From: Bacteroidales bacterium
GTDB taxonomy: Bacteria; Bacteroidota; Bacteroidia; Bacteroidales; Bacteroidaceae
DNA length: 32,283 nucleotides
Direction of reading: 5' to 3'
NCBI GenBank assembly: GCA_004555425.1
Contig: SFID01000007.1
Location: 1-32,283, forward strand
Positions 8,655 to 16,536 of the stretch are shown piece by piece. Under the pieces are notes generated by a model. It ran no database searches. It was given only the letters and a program-made list of their open reading frames with translations, and was not told the DNA's origin. The position numbers and the translations under genes were made by a program. Each line of letters begins with the position of its first letter. The stretch's first letter is position 1.

Positions 8655-10592
8655 TTATTTTATCATGCGCTTAATCACGCGGTCACCTGCCTTCAGCAGA
8701 TAAACGCCGGGCGTCAGGCTACGATTGCTCACGCGCTTGCCATCAACCGTGAATACGCTGGCTTGTTCTCCGTTGAGATAGAAACTGCCATTGCGGAAAG
8801 CCACTGCGTTGTCGTCGGAAACGGCGTGGATGCCAACGGGCAGGGGCACTTCAGCCACCTGACTGTTGATAATCTGACGCTCAAGGTGTCCGTTTTCCTC
8901 GCCGCGGTTGATAAAGGCAGTGATGCTGAGATTCTTTGGGTCGTAGTCGTCATAGCGCTTGGTGAGATAGGTCATGGTGAAGGTGCCGTCCTCGGCCGTT
9001 GTAATCTGTTCGCCCCAGAGCGGTGTCAGGATTTCGCGGATGACGTTGTAGTGCGTATAATTGCCGGCAGGCTTCTCGCCCTCCTTGTCTTCCCAGAACT
9101 TCTGGCTGTTGGTTTCCACCTGACTCTCCATCAGATAGACCGTAAGGAAGAGGGGCTCACCCTCAGGCATGATGCCTGGCTCAATGGTTCCGTTCACGTT
9201 CACGCGAACGCTGTCGCTCTCGCCCACGTTCTCCACTTCAACGTCCAGATTGGCAAAGGTAGGACGGCTCAACAGGGAACGATACGTGCTCTGAGCATTA
9301 CCAGGATAGGGAATGCCATAGAGGAAGGGCGTATCGTCGAGCATCGGAAGGTTAATTAGATAGTCCGTGCGGTCAATTGTCATTTGCGGCATCAGAATCT
9401 TGGTAGAATCATTGTTGGCCAGACTCAGCATCATCAGAATGGCATCGTCGTCGCCCGTCATAAACTGGTCGTCGGTGTGTTGGCAAACGAGGGAGTAGTC
9501 CTCCACGAAATCAGCAAAGTCGGCCATGAAATAGTCATCGAAATAGGTGGGCACCATATAGCTGTTTTCGGAAACGTAAAATTCTACCACGGGGCGCTTC
9601 TGGTATTTCTGAGCCACCTCCTGTGGCACGGCGATAAAGGTGACCTCCTTCTCAAAGGGATTGGCCAAATCTACGCCGTTCACCTGTGTCAGGCTCACCT
9701 TTCCCTTACCCGAACCCGGGAAAGTAATGGGCAGGCTAACCTTCTTTTCCACGTTGGCAGCTACGGAAGCACTGAGCTTGACTGTTTTGCTCATGCGCTC
9801 TTCGCCCAGAATGGAAGTAACCTCCACGCTGGTAATTGCATTCGAACCCGTATTCTTAATGGTGAAGATGCCCGTGCCTGCTTCACCCTGAATGGCGATG
9901 TTCTCGTAGCGCACATTGGTCACCTTGCCCATATTGTTGAAGCGACCATCCGTATCGGCAATATTCATAACGATAGCCATCTGGCCCAGTTCGTTATAGT
10001 CGCCCCAGATTTCCTGGCCGTTTTCGTCGGTCTGCCCATCAAAGAGGAAGCAGCTGTTGGGCGTGCTTCGCGGGAAGAGCAGGGGCAGACAGCATTCGTT
10101 GGCCACCAGCTCGGTGTAGTAGCCCACAATCAGTTCATCGACATCAGGGATAATGAAGGTGGAGTCCAGGCGAACAACGTTCCAGCCAAACTTCACCGTC
10201 CCCTTACCCGTGGCTATGTTGGGTCCATTGAAAGAAGTGCGGATGAAGCATTCAAACTCACCATTCTTGGCACGGGTGTCCCATCCCACGCGGAGGGCTT
10301 TCACCTCGCCGCCGATATAGGGTTCGATCATATCGCGGGTAAGTTTGACCGCTGCACCTACGCGGTGGTCTTCGCCATAGGAGAGGCCATCGCCCTGATA
10401 AATCTGTTCGTTGTATCGGCAATGACTTACATAAACCGTACCAGCAGTGCCCGAAGCATAGGCGGGGGCAGCCTGCGGAGTACCCTTCATCGCGTTGGTT
10501 CGCCAACCGCTTTGCGCTTGAACGGACAGAGACATCATACACATCAGCGCGACAGCCAATGTAGATTTCAGAATGAGCGTAATCTTTTTCAT
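8655..10592 (-). CDS. T9SS-sorted Omp28-like paralogue lacking the CxxC
   Basis: I place the start at the ATG at 10592, giving 645 residues, because it opens a good Sec signal peptide (MKKITLILKS...SVQAQ). The frame remains open for another 89 codons upstream, but those cross the promoter and look non-coding. The layout matches the downstream neighbour: an N-terminal beta-rich domain, an Ig-like module near 250-325, a degenerate thioredoxin-like segment beginning RPVVEFYVSENSYMVP, and a type A T9SS sorting domain at the end (FTVDGKRVSNRSLTPGVYLLKAGDRVIKRMIK in outline). Where the neighbour has GQTCSNCP, this protein has SENSYMVP at about 341-348, so both redox cysteines are gone. It probably keeps a structural or binding role. 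It has its own promoter and is separated from panB by a terminator. Confidence 0.8.
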   Translation of the reverse strand: MKKITLILKSTLAVALMCMMSLSVQAQSGWRTNAMKGTPQAAPAYASGTAGTVYVSHCRYNEQIYQGDGLSYGEDHRVGAAVKLTRDMIEPYIGGEVKALRVGWDTRAKNGEFECFIRTSFNGPNIATGKGTVKFGWNVVRLDSTFIIPDVDELIVGYYTELVANECCLPLLFPRSTPNSCFLFDGQTDENGQEIWGDYNELGQMAIVMNIADTDGRFNNMGKVTNVRYENIAIQGEAGTGIFTIKNTGSNAITSVEVTSILGEERMSKTVKLSASVAANVEKKVSLPITFPGSGKGKVSLTQVNGVDLANPFEKEVTFIAVPQEVAQKYQKRPVVEFYVSENSYMVPTYFDDYFMADFADFVEDYSLVCQHTDDQFMTGDDDAILMMLSLANNDSTKILMPQMTIDRTDYLINLPMLDDTPFLYGIPYPGNAQSTYRSLLSRPTFANLDVEVENVGESDSVRVNVNGTIEPGIMPEGEPLFLTVYLMESQVETNSQKFWEDKEGEKPAGNYTHYNVIREILTPLWGEQITTAEDGTFTMTYLTKRYDDYDPKNLSITAFINRGEENGHLERQIINSQVAEVPLPVGIHAVSDDNAVAFRNGSFYLNGEQASVFTVDGKRVSNRSLTPGVYLLKAGDRVIKRMIK

Positions 10593-10652
10593 AGGCGTAT
10601 AATTTGTAATGTAGATAACAGTATATGTGTTTTGTTGTAACAGAATTTTATG

Positions 10653-10684
10653 CAAAAGTAGCGGAACGCACTGTTTCTGCCAAA
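10653..10684 (-). promoter_or_regulatory. Bacteroidota-type promoter for the T9SS cargo gene pair
   Basis: Read on the minus strand, TTTG (10684-10681) and TACTTTTG (10660-10653) are separated by exactly 20 bp. Transcription would start near 10646, giving a leader of about 55 nt before the ATG at 10592. This spacing supports the short start and argues against the upstream in-frame extension. Confidence 0.75.
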
Positions 10685-10803
10685 TCTTGCCTCCTCCTTT
10701 TTCCCTCATAGGCTGATTACATGCTGCATAACATAAAATAGTGGCCGCCTGCCATGATTTCGCGACAGAAAAATGAATGTTCAAGGCAGAGCTTAATAAA
10801 AAG

Positions 10804-10842
10804 GAAGCTATACCTACGCAGCATGGGCGCAGGTATAGCTTC
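10804..10842 (-). terminator. panB terminator
   Basis: A perfect 12-bp stem (GAAGCTATACCT at 10804-10815, AGGTATAGCTTC at 10831-10842) with a 15-nt loop lies 23 bp after the panB stop. On the minus strand it is followed by CCTTTTTATT, a usable T tract. Confidence 0.8.
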
Positions 10843-10865
10843 TGATTCTTTTGTATCAAAAAAGA

Positions 10866-11684
10866 TTAGTACTGCTCGTTAGCGTTGGGGAAGTCGCAAC
10901 TCTTTACGTCACGCACATAGTTGCCGATGGCATCGGTCATGATGCTGTGGAGGTCTGCATAGCGGCGGAGGAACTTCGGCGAGAAATCCTTGTTCTTGCC
11001 CAGCATATCGTCGATTACCAAAACTTGGCCATCGGCTTGACCAGCTCCGATACCAATGATAGGCATCTTGACGCTGTCAACGACCTTCTGGGTCAGCGCA
11101 GCCGGCACTTTTTCGATCACACAGGCGAAGCAGCCTGCTTCTTCAAGGAGTTTGGCATCGCTGAGGAGTTTGGCAGCTTCGGCTTCCTCGCGAGCACGAA
11201 CGGCATAGGTGCCAAACTTGTTGATGCTCTGAGGCGTCAGACCGAGGTGCCCCATGACGGGGATGCCTGCTTCGAGAATGCGCTTGACGGTTTCGATGAT
11301 TTCAACGCCGCCTTCCAGTTTGAGCGCATCGCAGCCCGTTTCCTGCATGATGCGGATGGCATTGCGCACACCTTCCGTGGCATTCACCTGATAGGTGCCG
11401 AAGGGCATATCGCAGACAATCAGGGCGCGCTTGGCAGCACGGGTCACCGAGCGTGCGTGGTAAATCATCTGGTCAAGGGTTATGGGCAGTGTGGTGTGAT
11501 TGCCTGCCATCACGTTGGATGCACTGTCGCCTACGAGGATGATGTCGATGCCCGCAGCATCAACGATGGAGGCTGTGGTATAGTCGTAGGAGGTGAGCAT
11601 GGCAATCTTCTTGCCTTGTTCCTTCATTTCAATTAGGCGGTGAGTGGTCACCTTGCGGGTGTCTTCTACTAAATAACCTGGCAT
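10866..11684 (-). CDS. panB: 3-methyl-2-oxobutanoate hydroxymethyltransferase
   Basis: PanB transfers a hydroxymethyl group from 5,10-methylene-THF to 2-oxoisovalerate, the first committed step of pantothenate synthesis. The 272-residue protein fits a cytoplasmic TIM barrel of normal length. Diagnostic segments are SYDYTTASIVDAAGIDIILVGDS with metal-binding D53, the loop MAGNHTTLPIT, VCDMPFGTY with D92, and the downstream GHLGLTPQSINKFGTY block near 190-205. The ATG at 11684 is the natural start. No other pan gene lies nearby, so it is a solitary pathway gene here. It is bounded on both sides by hairpin terminators (10804-10842 and 11774-11803), which suggests a single-gene unit, although I could not identify its promoter. 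Confidence 0.95.
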   Translation of the reverse strand: MPGYLVEDTRKVTTHRLIEMKEQGKKIAMLTSYDYTTASIVDAAGIDIILVGDSASNVMAGNHTTLPITLDQMIYHARSVTRAAKRALIVCDMPFGTYQVNATEGVRNAIRIMQETGCDALKLEGGVEIIETVKRILEAGIPVMGHLGLTPQSINKFGTYAVRAREEAEAAKLLSDAKLLEEAGCFACVIEKVPAALTQKVVDSVKMPIIGIGAGQADGQVLVIDDMLGKNKDFSPKFLRRYADLHSIMTDAIGNYVRDVKSCDFPNANEQY

Positions 11685-11773
11685 AGTTCGTCCTTTTTAG
11701 TTTGCTATGGGCAGGCATAGCTCTTGTGCTGTGCCTACTCCATATATAATATATGACTTGGTTTATAATAAAT

Positions 11774-11803
11774 GCCCTCGCAAGGTTGACTACCTGCGAG
11801 GGC
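11774..11803 (-). terminator. terminator downstream of the serine palmitoyltransferase gene
   Basis: A perfect 9-bp GC-rich stem (GCCCTCGCA at 11774-11782 with TGCGAGGGC at 11795-11803) and a 12-nt loop is followed on the minus strand by ATTTATTATAAA. It lies 69 bp after the stop codon of the palmitoyltransferase gene. Confidence 0.65.
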
Positions 11804-11872
11804 TATCCTTGTGTAAGCGCATGATTTTTCAATGAAAGGAATCCGCCTCGTCAGAGAATCCTGCGCCAGTTC

Positions 11873-13060
11873 TTATTTGATGATTTCGAGTTCGATGAAC
11901 ACCTTCTTCAGGGCCTTGACGGCGCGGTCCACTTGTTCGTGGGTGTGTGTGGCCATGAGGGCAACGCGAACGAGGGTGTCTTGCGGCGCACAGGCGGGAG
12001 GAATGACGGGGTTGATGAAGACGCCTTCCTCGAATGCGCGGGCTGTTGCTACGAAGGTCTTCTCGGGGTCGCGCACATAGAGGGGAATGATGGGCGATTC
12101 GGTTTCGCCGATTTCGAAGCCTTCTTCACGGAAGCGCTTCAGGGCGTAGCGGGTGACATCCCAGAGGGCTTCGATGCGCTCGGGCTCCTGCTGGAGGATA
12201 TGCAGTGCCTCAAGGGCAGAAGCAGTAGCCGCAGGCGTATTGGAAGCACTGAAGATATAGGTGCGGGCGTTGTGGCGCAGCCAGTTGATAATGGTAGAGT
12301 CGGCGGCGATAAAGCCTCCGATGGAAGCCAGCGACTTGCTGAACGTTCCCATAATCAGGTCCACCTCATTCGTCAGGCCGAAATGGTCGCAGACACCGCG
12401 GCCGTTGCGACCAAAGACGCCGATGCCGTGGGCTTCGTCCACCATAATCGTGGCGTTGTACTTGTGCTTGAGCTCCACAATCTTGGGCAGGTCGGGCAGG
12501 TCGCCTTCCATGGAGAATACTCCGTCAACAACGATGAGCTTGATGCTTTCGGGGCGGCACTTCTTCAGCTGATTCTCCAGGTCTTGCATGTCGTTGTGCT
12601 TGTACTTCAAGCAGGTGGACATCGAAAGACGGCGACCGTCAACGATAGAGGCATGGTCTCGGTCGTCGCAAATGATATAATCCTGACGACCCGTGAGGCA
12701 GGGAATCACACCGCTGTTGACCGTAAAGCCAGTGGAGAAACAAAGCGCTTCGTCCTTGCCAACAAATTCGGCCAATTCGCGCTCCAACTTTGTGTGAAGG
12801 TCAAGCGTTCCATTGAGAAAGCGCGAACCGGCGCAACCGCTGCCGTATTTGCGTAAGGCTTGTACACCTGCTTCTATCACACGCTCATCGCCAGGCAAAC
12901 CAGTATAAGCATTCGAACCGAACATAAGGACGTGATGGCCGCCCATCTCAACTTCGGTACCTTGTTTGCCTTCAATCTCTCTGAAGTAAGGATAAACACC
13001 CTTGGCCATATATTCCTGTGGTAGGGTGTACTTGGATAACTTGTCTTGTAAAAGTCCCAT
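11873..13060 (-). CDS. spt: serine palmitoyltransferase (alpha-oxoamine synthase family)
   Basis: This PLP enzyme is predicted to condense L-serine with a fatty acyl-CoA/ACP thioester to make 3-ketosphinganine, the first step of Bacteroidota sphingolipid synthesis. The 395-residue length and sequence fit the soluble bacterial enzyme. Visible features are GSGCAGSRFLNGTLDLH near 73-89, the cofactor-stacking region DDRDHASIVDG, VDEAHGIGVFG near 209-219, and TFSKSLASIGG with the Schiff-base lysine K242. Glycine C-acetyltransferase (Kbl) and KAPA synthase belong to the same superfamily. The N-terminus (MGLLQDKLSKYTLPQEYMAKGVYPYF in outline) and the SRFLNGTLDLH block point to the Bacteroides palmitoyltransferase group. 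It is divergently arranged with a lipid kinase gene that could act on lipid products of this pathway; that link is inferred. Confidence 0.82.
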   Translation of the reverse strand: MGLLQDKLSKYTLPQEYMAKGVYPYFREIEGKQGTEVEMGGHHVLMFGSNAYTGLPGDERVIEAGVQALRKYGSGCAGSRFLNGTLDLHTKLERELAEFVGKDEALCFSTGFTVNSGVIPCLTGRQDYIICDDRDHASIVDGRRLSMSTCLKYKHNDMQDLENQLKKCRPESIKLIVVDGVFSMEGDLPDLPKIVELKHKYNATIMVDEAHGIGVFGRNGRGVCDHFGLTNEVDLIMGTFSKSLASIGGFIAADSTIINWLRHNARTYIFSASNTPAATASALEALHILQQEPERIEALWDVTRYALKRFREEGFEIGETESPIIPLYVRDPEKTFVATARAFEEGVFINPVIPPACAPQDTLVRVALMATHTHEQVDRAVKALKKVFIELEIIK

Positions 13061-13134
13061 ACTCTTGTCTTAATAACGACCCATCTTCGCCAATCTTTCA
13101 AACGAAGAAGGTTCACGTATTTTCAAAATTTTTG

Positions 13135-13166
13135 CAAAGGTACGGATATTTTCTTATCCTGACAAT
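13135..13166 (-). promoter_or_regulatory. promoter of the serine palmitoyltransferase gene
   Basis: On the minus strand a -7 element TACCTTTG (13142-13135) lies 20 bp from ATTG (13166-13163), a one-base departure from the -33 consensus TTTG. The predicted leader is about 68 nt. Confidence 0.6.
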
Positions 13167-13257
13167 CGTTTGAAGTAATATTTGCACATTCTTGTGCTGT
13201 TTGTGCGTAACGTGGAATTTCGCCTAAGCAACTAAAAGGAAAATAGAAAAAATATGT

Positions 13258-13265
13258 TATCTTTG
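13258..13265 (+). promoter_or_regulatory. -7 element of the lipid kinase gene
   Basis: TATCTTTG followed by GCGGCC matches the Bacteroidota -7 box. No good TTTG lies 19-21 bp upstream. If used, transcription starts near 13272, which would place the ATG at 13254 outside the transcript and favour GTG at 13284 (or TTG at 13278) as start codon. Confidence 0.5.
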
Positions 13266-13283
13266 CGGCCTAACATTTTGTCC

Positions 13284-14231
13284 GTGCAAAGAATATCATT
13301 TATAATCAACCCAATAGCTGGTACCCGCGCCAAGAAGAATATTTCCGATTTTATCCTTCAAGAATTGGATAAGGAGAAATATGTGCCCGAATTTCGCACC
13401 TCTGAATATGCGGGCCATGCCCACGAACTCGCCCGTCAGGCAGCAGCCGATGGGGTGGACGTGGTTGTAGCTGTGGGCGGTGACGGTACTGTCAACGAAG
13501 TGGCAAGCGCATTGGTGAATACGGAGTCTGTGTTTGCCGTCATCCCTTGCGGTTCTGGCAATGGACTGGCTCGCCACCAGCACATCCCGATCAATATCAA
13601 GGGTGCTATCCGAGTTATCAACGAAGGCAAAGTGCGCCCCCTTGACTACGGCACGATGGGCGACAAACCTTTTTTCTGTACCTGCGGCGTAGGCTTCGAT
13701 GCTTTTGTCAGCCAGAAGTTTGCCGAGGGAGGCAAGCGCGGTTTTATGTCGTACATAGAGAAGACCCTGCGCGAGGGTGTTCGCTATAAATCCGAAACCT
13801 ACACCATTGAATACGAGGACCGTGTGGACCGCCAGCAAGCCTTCCTTATCGCTTGTGCCAATGCCTCGCAATATGGCAACAACGCCTATATCGCCCCCGA
13901 GGCATCCATGGAAGACGGCCTTATGGACATCACCATCATCAAGCCCTTCAACACTATCCTTGCGCCGCAGGTCATCATGCAGCTATTCAGTAAATCATTG
14001 GCAGGCAATCCCCACGTGCAAATGACGCAGGCTTCGAGCATCCGTATCACGCGCCCGACACCTGGCGCAGTGCATGTTGACGGCGACCCCTTGATGATGG
14101 GCGAGGTGATTGACGTGAAGATTCACCGCCATGCCTTTCACATGATTGTGGGTAAGCCCACAACCAACAAACTGATGATTCCGCTCCATACGTTTGCCGA
14201 TATTTGTATGGAAATCTTAGGCCGCAAATAG
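13284..14231 (+). CDS. diacylglycerol/sphingosine kinase-family lipid kinase
   Basis: The protein belongs to the DAGK-catalytic/YegS/LCB5 family, which phosphorylates lipid hydroxyls with ATP at the inner membrane face. Visible motifs, numbered from GTG 13284, are FIINPIAGT at the N-terminus, GGDGTVNEV beginning at 65, PCGSGNGLARH near 90-100, and GVGFDAFVSQKF near 135-146. A C-terminal beta-sandwich domain ends with VHVDGDP and the usual tail. I chose GTG 13284 (315 residues) over ATG 13254 (325 residues) because a -7 promoter box overlaps that ATG and family members normally begin a few residues before the INP motif; this is not proven. It is divergent from serine palmitoyltransferase, so a sphingoid base or ceramide-type substrate is attractive but unproven. 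trmD follows 45 bp downstream. Confidence 0.85.
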   Translation: MQRISFIINPIAGTRAKKNISDFILQELDKEKYVPEFRTSEYAGHAHELARQAAADGVDVVVAVGGDGTVNEVASALVNTESVFAVIPCGSGNGLARHQHIPINIKGAIRVINEGKVRPLDYGTMGDKPFFCTCGVGFDAFVSQKFAEGGKRGFMSYIEKTLREGVRYKSETYTIEYEDRVDRQQAFLIACANASQYGNNAYIAPEASMEDGLMDITIIKPFNTILAPQVIMQLFSKSLAGNPHVQMTQASSIRITRPTPGAVHVDGDPLMMGEVIDVKIHRHAFHMIVGKPTTNKLMIPLHTFADICMEILGRK

Positions 14232-14276
14232 AGCCAGTTAGCATCCCCCTTAACCCTAGACTATCCCCCTGAACCC

Positions 14277-14954
14277 ATGCGTATAGATATTATCACCGTG
14301 CTGCCCGAAATGCTGGAGGGCTTTGTCGGTACGTCCATTTTGGCCCGTGCTCAGAAGAAGGGCCTCGTTGAAATCCACGTGCACAACCTGCGCGACTATA
14401 CCACCGACAAGCATCGCCGCGTGGACGACTATCCCTTTGGTGGCTTTGCGGGAATGGTGATGCAGTGCCAGCCCATTGATGCCTGCATCTCCGCTCTCAA
14501 GGCCGAGCGCGACTACGACGAAATCATTTTCACCACACCCGACGGCGAGCAGTTTGACCAGCCGATGGCCAACACCCTCTCCATGGCCAAGAATATCATC
14601 ATCCTGTGCGGCCACTACAAGGGTATTGACTATCGCATCCGCGAGCACCTCATCACGAAGGAGATTTCCATCGGCGACTACGTGCTGACGGGTGGCGAAC
14701 TGGCGGCTGCCGTTATTGCCGATGCCATGGTGCGCCTCGTGCCCGGCGTGATTGGCGACGAACAGAGCGCGCTGTCAGATTCGTTTCAGGACAACCTCTT
14801 GGCAGCTCCCGTCTATACGCGTCCTGCTGACTATAAGGGATGGAAGGTGCCCGAGATTCTGCTCAGCGGCCACGATGCCAAAATCAAGGAGTGGGAACTC
14901 TCGCAATCCCTTGAGCGCACACGCCGTCTGCGCCCCGATTTGTTGAAGGAGTAG
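14277..14954 (+). CDS. trmD: tRNA (guanine-N1)-methyltransferase TrmD
   Basis: TrmD uses S-adenosylmethionine to methylate G37 beside the anticodon, preventing +1 frameshifting. The 225-residue product is complete: MRIDIITVLPEM at the N-terminus, HRRVDDYPFGGFAGMVMQ near 43-61, and the SAM-binding trefoil knot region with IILCGHYKGIDYRI and EISIGDYVLTGGELAA. The C-terminal DNA/tRNA-binding end holds LSGHDAKIKEWELSQSLERTRRLRPDLL in outline. In many bacteria trmD sits with rpsP, rimM and rplS; here it instead follows a lipid kinase, an arrangement that may be specific to this lineage. A shortened repeat element begins 16 bp after the stop. Confidence 0.96.
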   Translation: MRIDIITVLPEMLEGFVGTSILARAQKKGLVEIHVHNLRDYTTDKHRRVDDYPFGGFAGMVMQCQPIDACISALKAERDYDEIIFTTPDGEQFDQPMANTLSMAKNIIILCGHYKGIDYRIREHLITKEISIGDYVLTGGELAAAVIADAMVRLVPGVIGDEQSALSDSFQDNLLAAPVYTRPADYKGWKVPEILLSGHDAKIKEWELSQSLERTRRLRPDLLKE

Positions 14955-14969
14955 TGCAGAAACGTATAT

Positions 14970-15045
14970 ATAGGTAGGTTCTATAAAAAAACTATGGCAC
15001 AATAGCCGAAAACTCATCGCAAGCTAAATTAAGAACTTATCTATA
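14970..15045 (+). repeat. MITE-like element, copy C (internally deleted)
   Basis: The left end ATAGGTAGGTTCTATAAA (14970-14987) matches the terminal repeat of copy B. The right part carries GAAAACTCATCGCAAGC and a degenerate terminal motif (AGAACTTATCTATAAGG), aligning with copy A. The palindromic core is absent, so about 125 bp of the full element has been lost. It fills most of the gap between trmD and the transporter gene. Confidence 0.65.
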
Positions 15046-15098
15046 AGGGGAGTGCTTACTCCGCTATATATTCTCTTGACAAGAAGAAATCTCTTCCT

Positions 15099-16031
15099 AT
15101 GTCCACCAAGTTTTATCATCTGCTGGCGGTGATGACCGTAGCCATTTGGGGAACCACATTCGTTTGGACCAAACTATTGCTCCAGAGTGGCTTGTCGCCA
15201 GCACAGATTTTCCTGACCCGATTTACGATTGCCTATCTCTTGTTGACAGCATGGATGCTGGTTAGACAAGGGACGGGCATATTTTCATACCATCCGCAGA
15301 AGGGCGCAGCGGCTCCGCGCATATTCCGTTCGCAATCTTGGCGCGATGAACTCAGGATGCTGGGACTTGGCGTGCTGGGCGGTTCGCTCTATTTCATGAC
15401 CGAGAATGTGGCATTGCTGCATACCACCGCCACCAACACCTCGCTCATCGTTTGTTCCTGTCCGCTCTTTACGAGCATTGTTCTCGGTTGTATTTATCCT
15501 GCCGAACGACTGTCGCGCCGTGGACGTTGGGGAACGCTGCTTGCCTTCGTTGGTATGATTCTCGTTGTGCTCAATGGTCGTTTTGTTCTGCAATTATCCC
15601 CATTGGGCGATGCCTTGGCGCTGGCCTCCTGCATGAGTTGGGTTGGCTATTCGCTGGTTATCAAGACCGTTTCCGAGCGCTATTCCGCCCTATTTCTGAC
15701 GCGCAAGGTTTTCTTCTATGGTGTCTTGACCATTCTCCCTTGGTTTCTGTTTGGTTTAGAATCGTTTCCCTCGCTTTCTATTTTGCTTCGCCCAGCCATT
15801 CTGGGCAATTTGCTATTTCTGGGCTGTGTCGCCTCTATGCTGTGCTACTTGTCGTGGAACAAATGTATGGCACGGCTGGGCGCCGTCACTTGCACAAATT
15901 GGGTTTACATCAATCCGCTGACCACCATACTCTTTGCCTGGTTGATTCTTGACGAACCGCTTACACGCTGCTTTCTCGCGGGGGCTTCGCTGATACTCTT
16001 CGGCCTTTGGATTGGTACGAGGCACAAGTAA
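15099..16031 (+). CDS. EamA/DMT-family membrane transporter
   Basis: The 310-residue protein shows about ten hydrophobic segments arranged as two homologous halves, the hallmark of EamA (DUF6, drug/metabolite transporter superfamily) permeases of the inner membrane. The first half opens with LAVMTVAIWGTTFVWTKLLL, a classic EamA start, and continues with LTRFTIAYLLLTAW and GVLGGSLYFMTENVALLHTTATNTSLI. The second half begins near LSPLGDALALASCMSWVGYSLVIK and ends near PLTTILFAWLILDEPLT and LILFGLWIGT. Substrates for this family range from amino acids and nucleosides to drugs and cannot be assigned here. The gene stands alone on its strand and is followed by the remnant of an AraC-type regulator, so a former regulator may have lain beside it. 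Confidence 0.88.
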   Translation: MSTKFYHLLAVMTVAIWGTTFVWTKLLLQSGLSPAQIFLTRFTIAYLLLTAWMLVRQGTGIFSYHPQKGAAAPRIFRSQSWRDELRMLGLGVLGGSLYFMTENVALLHTTATNTSLIVCSCPLFTSIVLGCIYPAERLSRRGRWGTLLAFVGMILVVLNGRFVLQLSPLGDALALASCMSWVGYSLVIKTVSERYSALFLTRKVFFYGVLTILPWFLFGLESFPSLSILLRPAILGNLLFLGCVASMLCYLSWNKCMARLGAVTCTNWVYINPLTTILFAWLILDEPLTRCFLAGASLILFGLWIGTRHK

Positions 16032-16072
16032 GTGACGGGCCGCCAGCATAGTGTCCAGCCACTTCTGGAACT

Positions 16073-16177
16073 TTTCATATTAGCGACAGGCTGGGCTTTG
16101 ATTATCCGCAGCATTTCTTACGCTTCTTCAAGACGCACACGGGGCAGCCCCCCACGCAATATCGCAAGATTTCCTGA
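16073..16177 (+). pseudogene. remnant of an AraC-family transcription regulator (C-terminal HTH only)
   Basis: One frame reads HISDRLGFDYPQHFLRFF, continues KTHTGQPPTQYRKIS and reaches TGA at 16175-16177. This is the second helix-turn-helix of AraC/XylS regulators (ISDxLGFxYPQxFxRxFKxxTGxxPxxYR). No start codon, first HTH or ligand-binding domain precedes it in frame; only 41 bp separate it from the transporter stop. It therefore looks like the surviving end of a deleted or frame-broken regulator. The motif match is strong although the fragment is only about 34 residues. Confidence 0.65.
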
Positions 16178-16259
16178 TGCTTTATGGCTGTTTTCTGTTT
16201 CGTAAAGGGAAGAACCCGTTGCACAATCGGAACGTTCCAGTGCTACGAACTTAGAAGCG

Positions 16260-16347
16260 ACTGTTTCAAGTGCATGAAACAACTGTTTCAAGCGTATGAA
16301 ACAACTGTTTCAGGCGTATGAAACAACTGTTTCAAGCGTATGAAACA
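16260..16347 (+). repeat. array 1: four tandem 22-bp palindromic units
   Basis: Four head-to-tail units occupy 16260-16281, 16282-16303, 16304-16325 and 16326-16347. Each reads AC, then TGTTTCA, six variable bases, then TGAAACA, and can form a 7-bp stem with a 6-nt loop. The stem is identical in all four; the loops are AGTGCA, AGCGTA, GGCGTA and AGCGTA. There are no unique spacers, so it is not a CRISPR array. The rest of the gap (16178-16259 and 16348-16536) shows no gene, and I found no clear promoter for the dxs-like gene that starts 189 bp after the array. Confidence 0.95.
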
Positions 16348-16536
16348 GTCGAAGTGTCAAATATTGCAATGGTAAGATGCTTTCGCACAACAAGTTACAG
16401 GGTGTTTTCATTGCCTCGTCAAAACAATGGATTTCCGATGCCAGAATTAAGCTGTCTCGCCCCTTATATATGGTATTATATCTCCCCGACAATTTCCTTC
16501 AGATAATCCTCAAAAATTCTTCAAATACAACTACTA

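Noticed and set aside
9384..10640. Open frame of 418 codons on the plus strand across the 645-residue T9SS cargo gene
   Set aside because: It overlaps a protein with signal peptide, promoter and sorting domain, and shows no recognisable motif of its own.
10593..10859. 89-codon N-terminal extension of the 645-residue cargo protein
   Set aside because: It would place residues before a good signal peptide and run through the promoter at 10653-10684 and past the panB terminator.
11933..12856. Open frame of 307 codons opposite serine palmitoyltransferase
   Set aside because: Entirely antisense to a well-conserved PLP enzyme; no start context or motifs.
16260..16347. CRISPR array interpretation of the 22-bp repeats
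   Set aside because: Units are directly abutting with no unique spacers, only four copies, and there are no cas genes.
16318..16506. Short open frame starting in array 1, with a similar one at 25862-26068 starting in array 2
   Set aside because: Their only similarity is the translation of the repeat (MKQLFQAYET); the remainder is unrelated and has no coding features.
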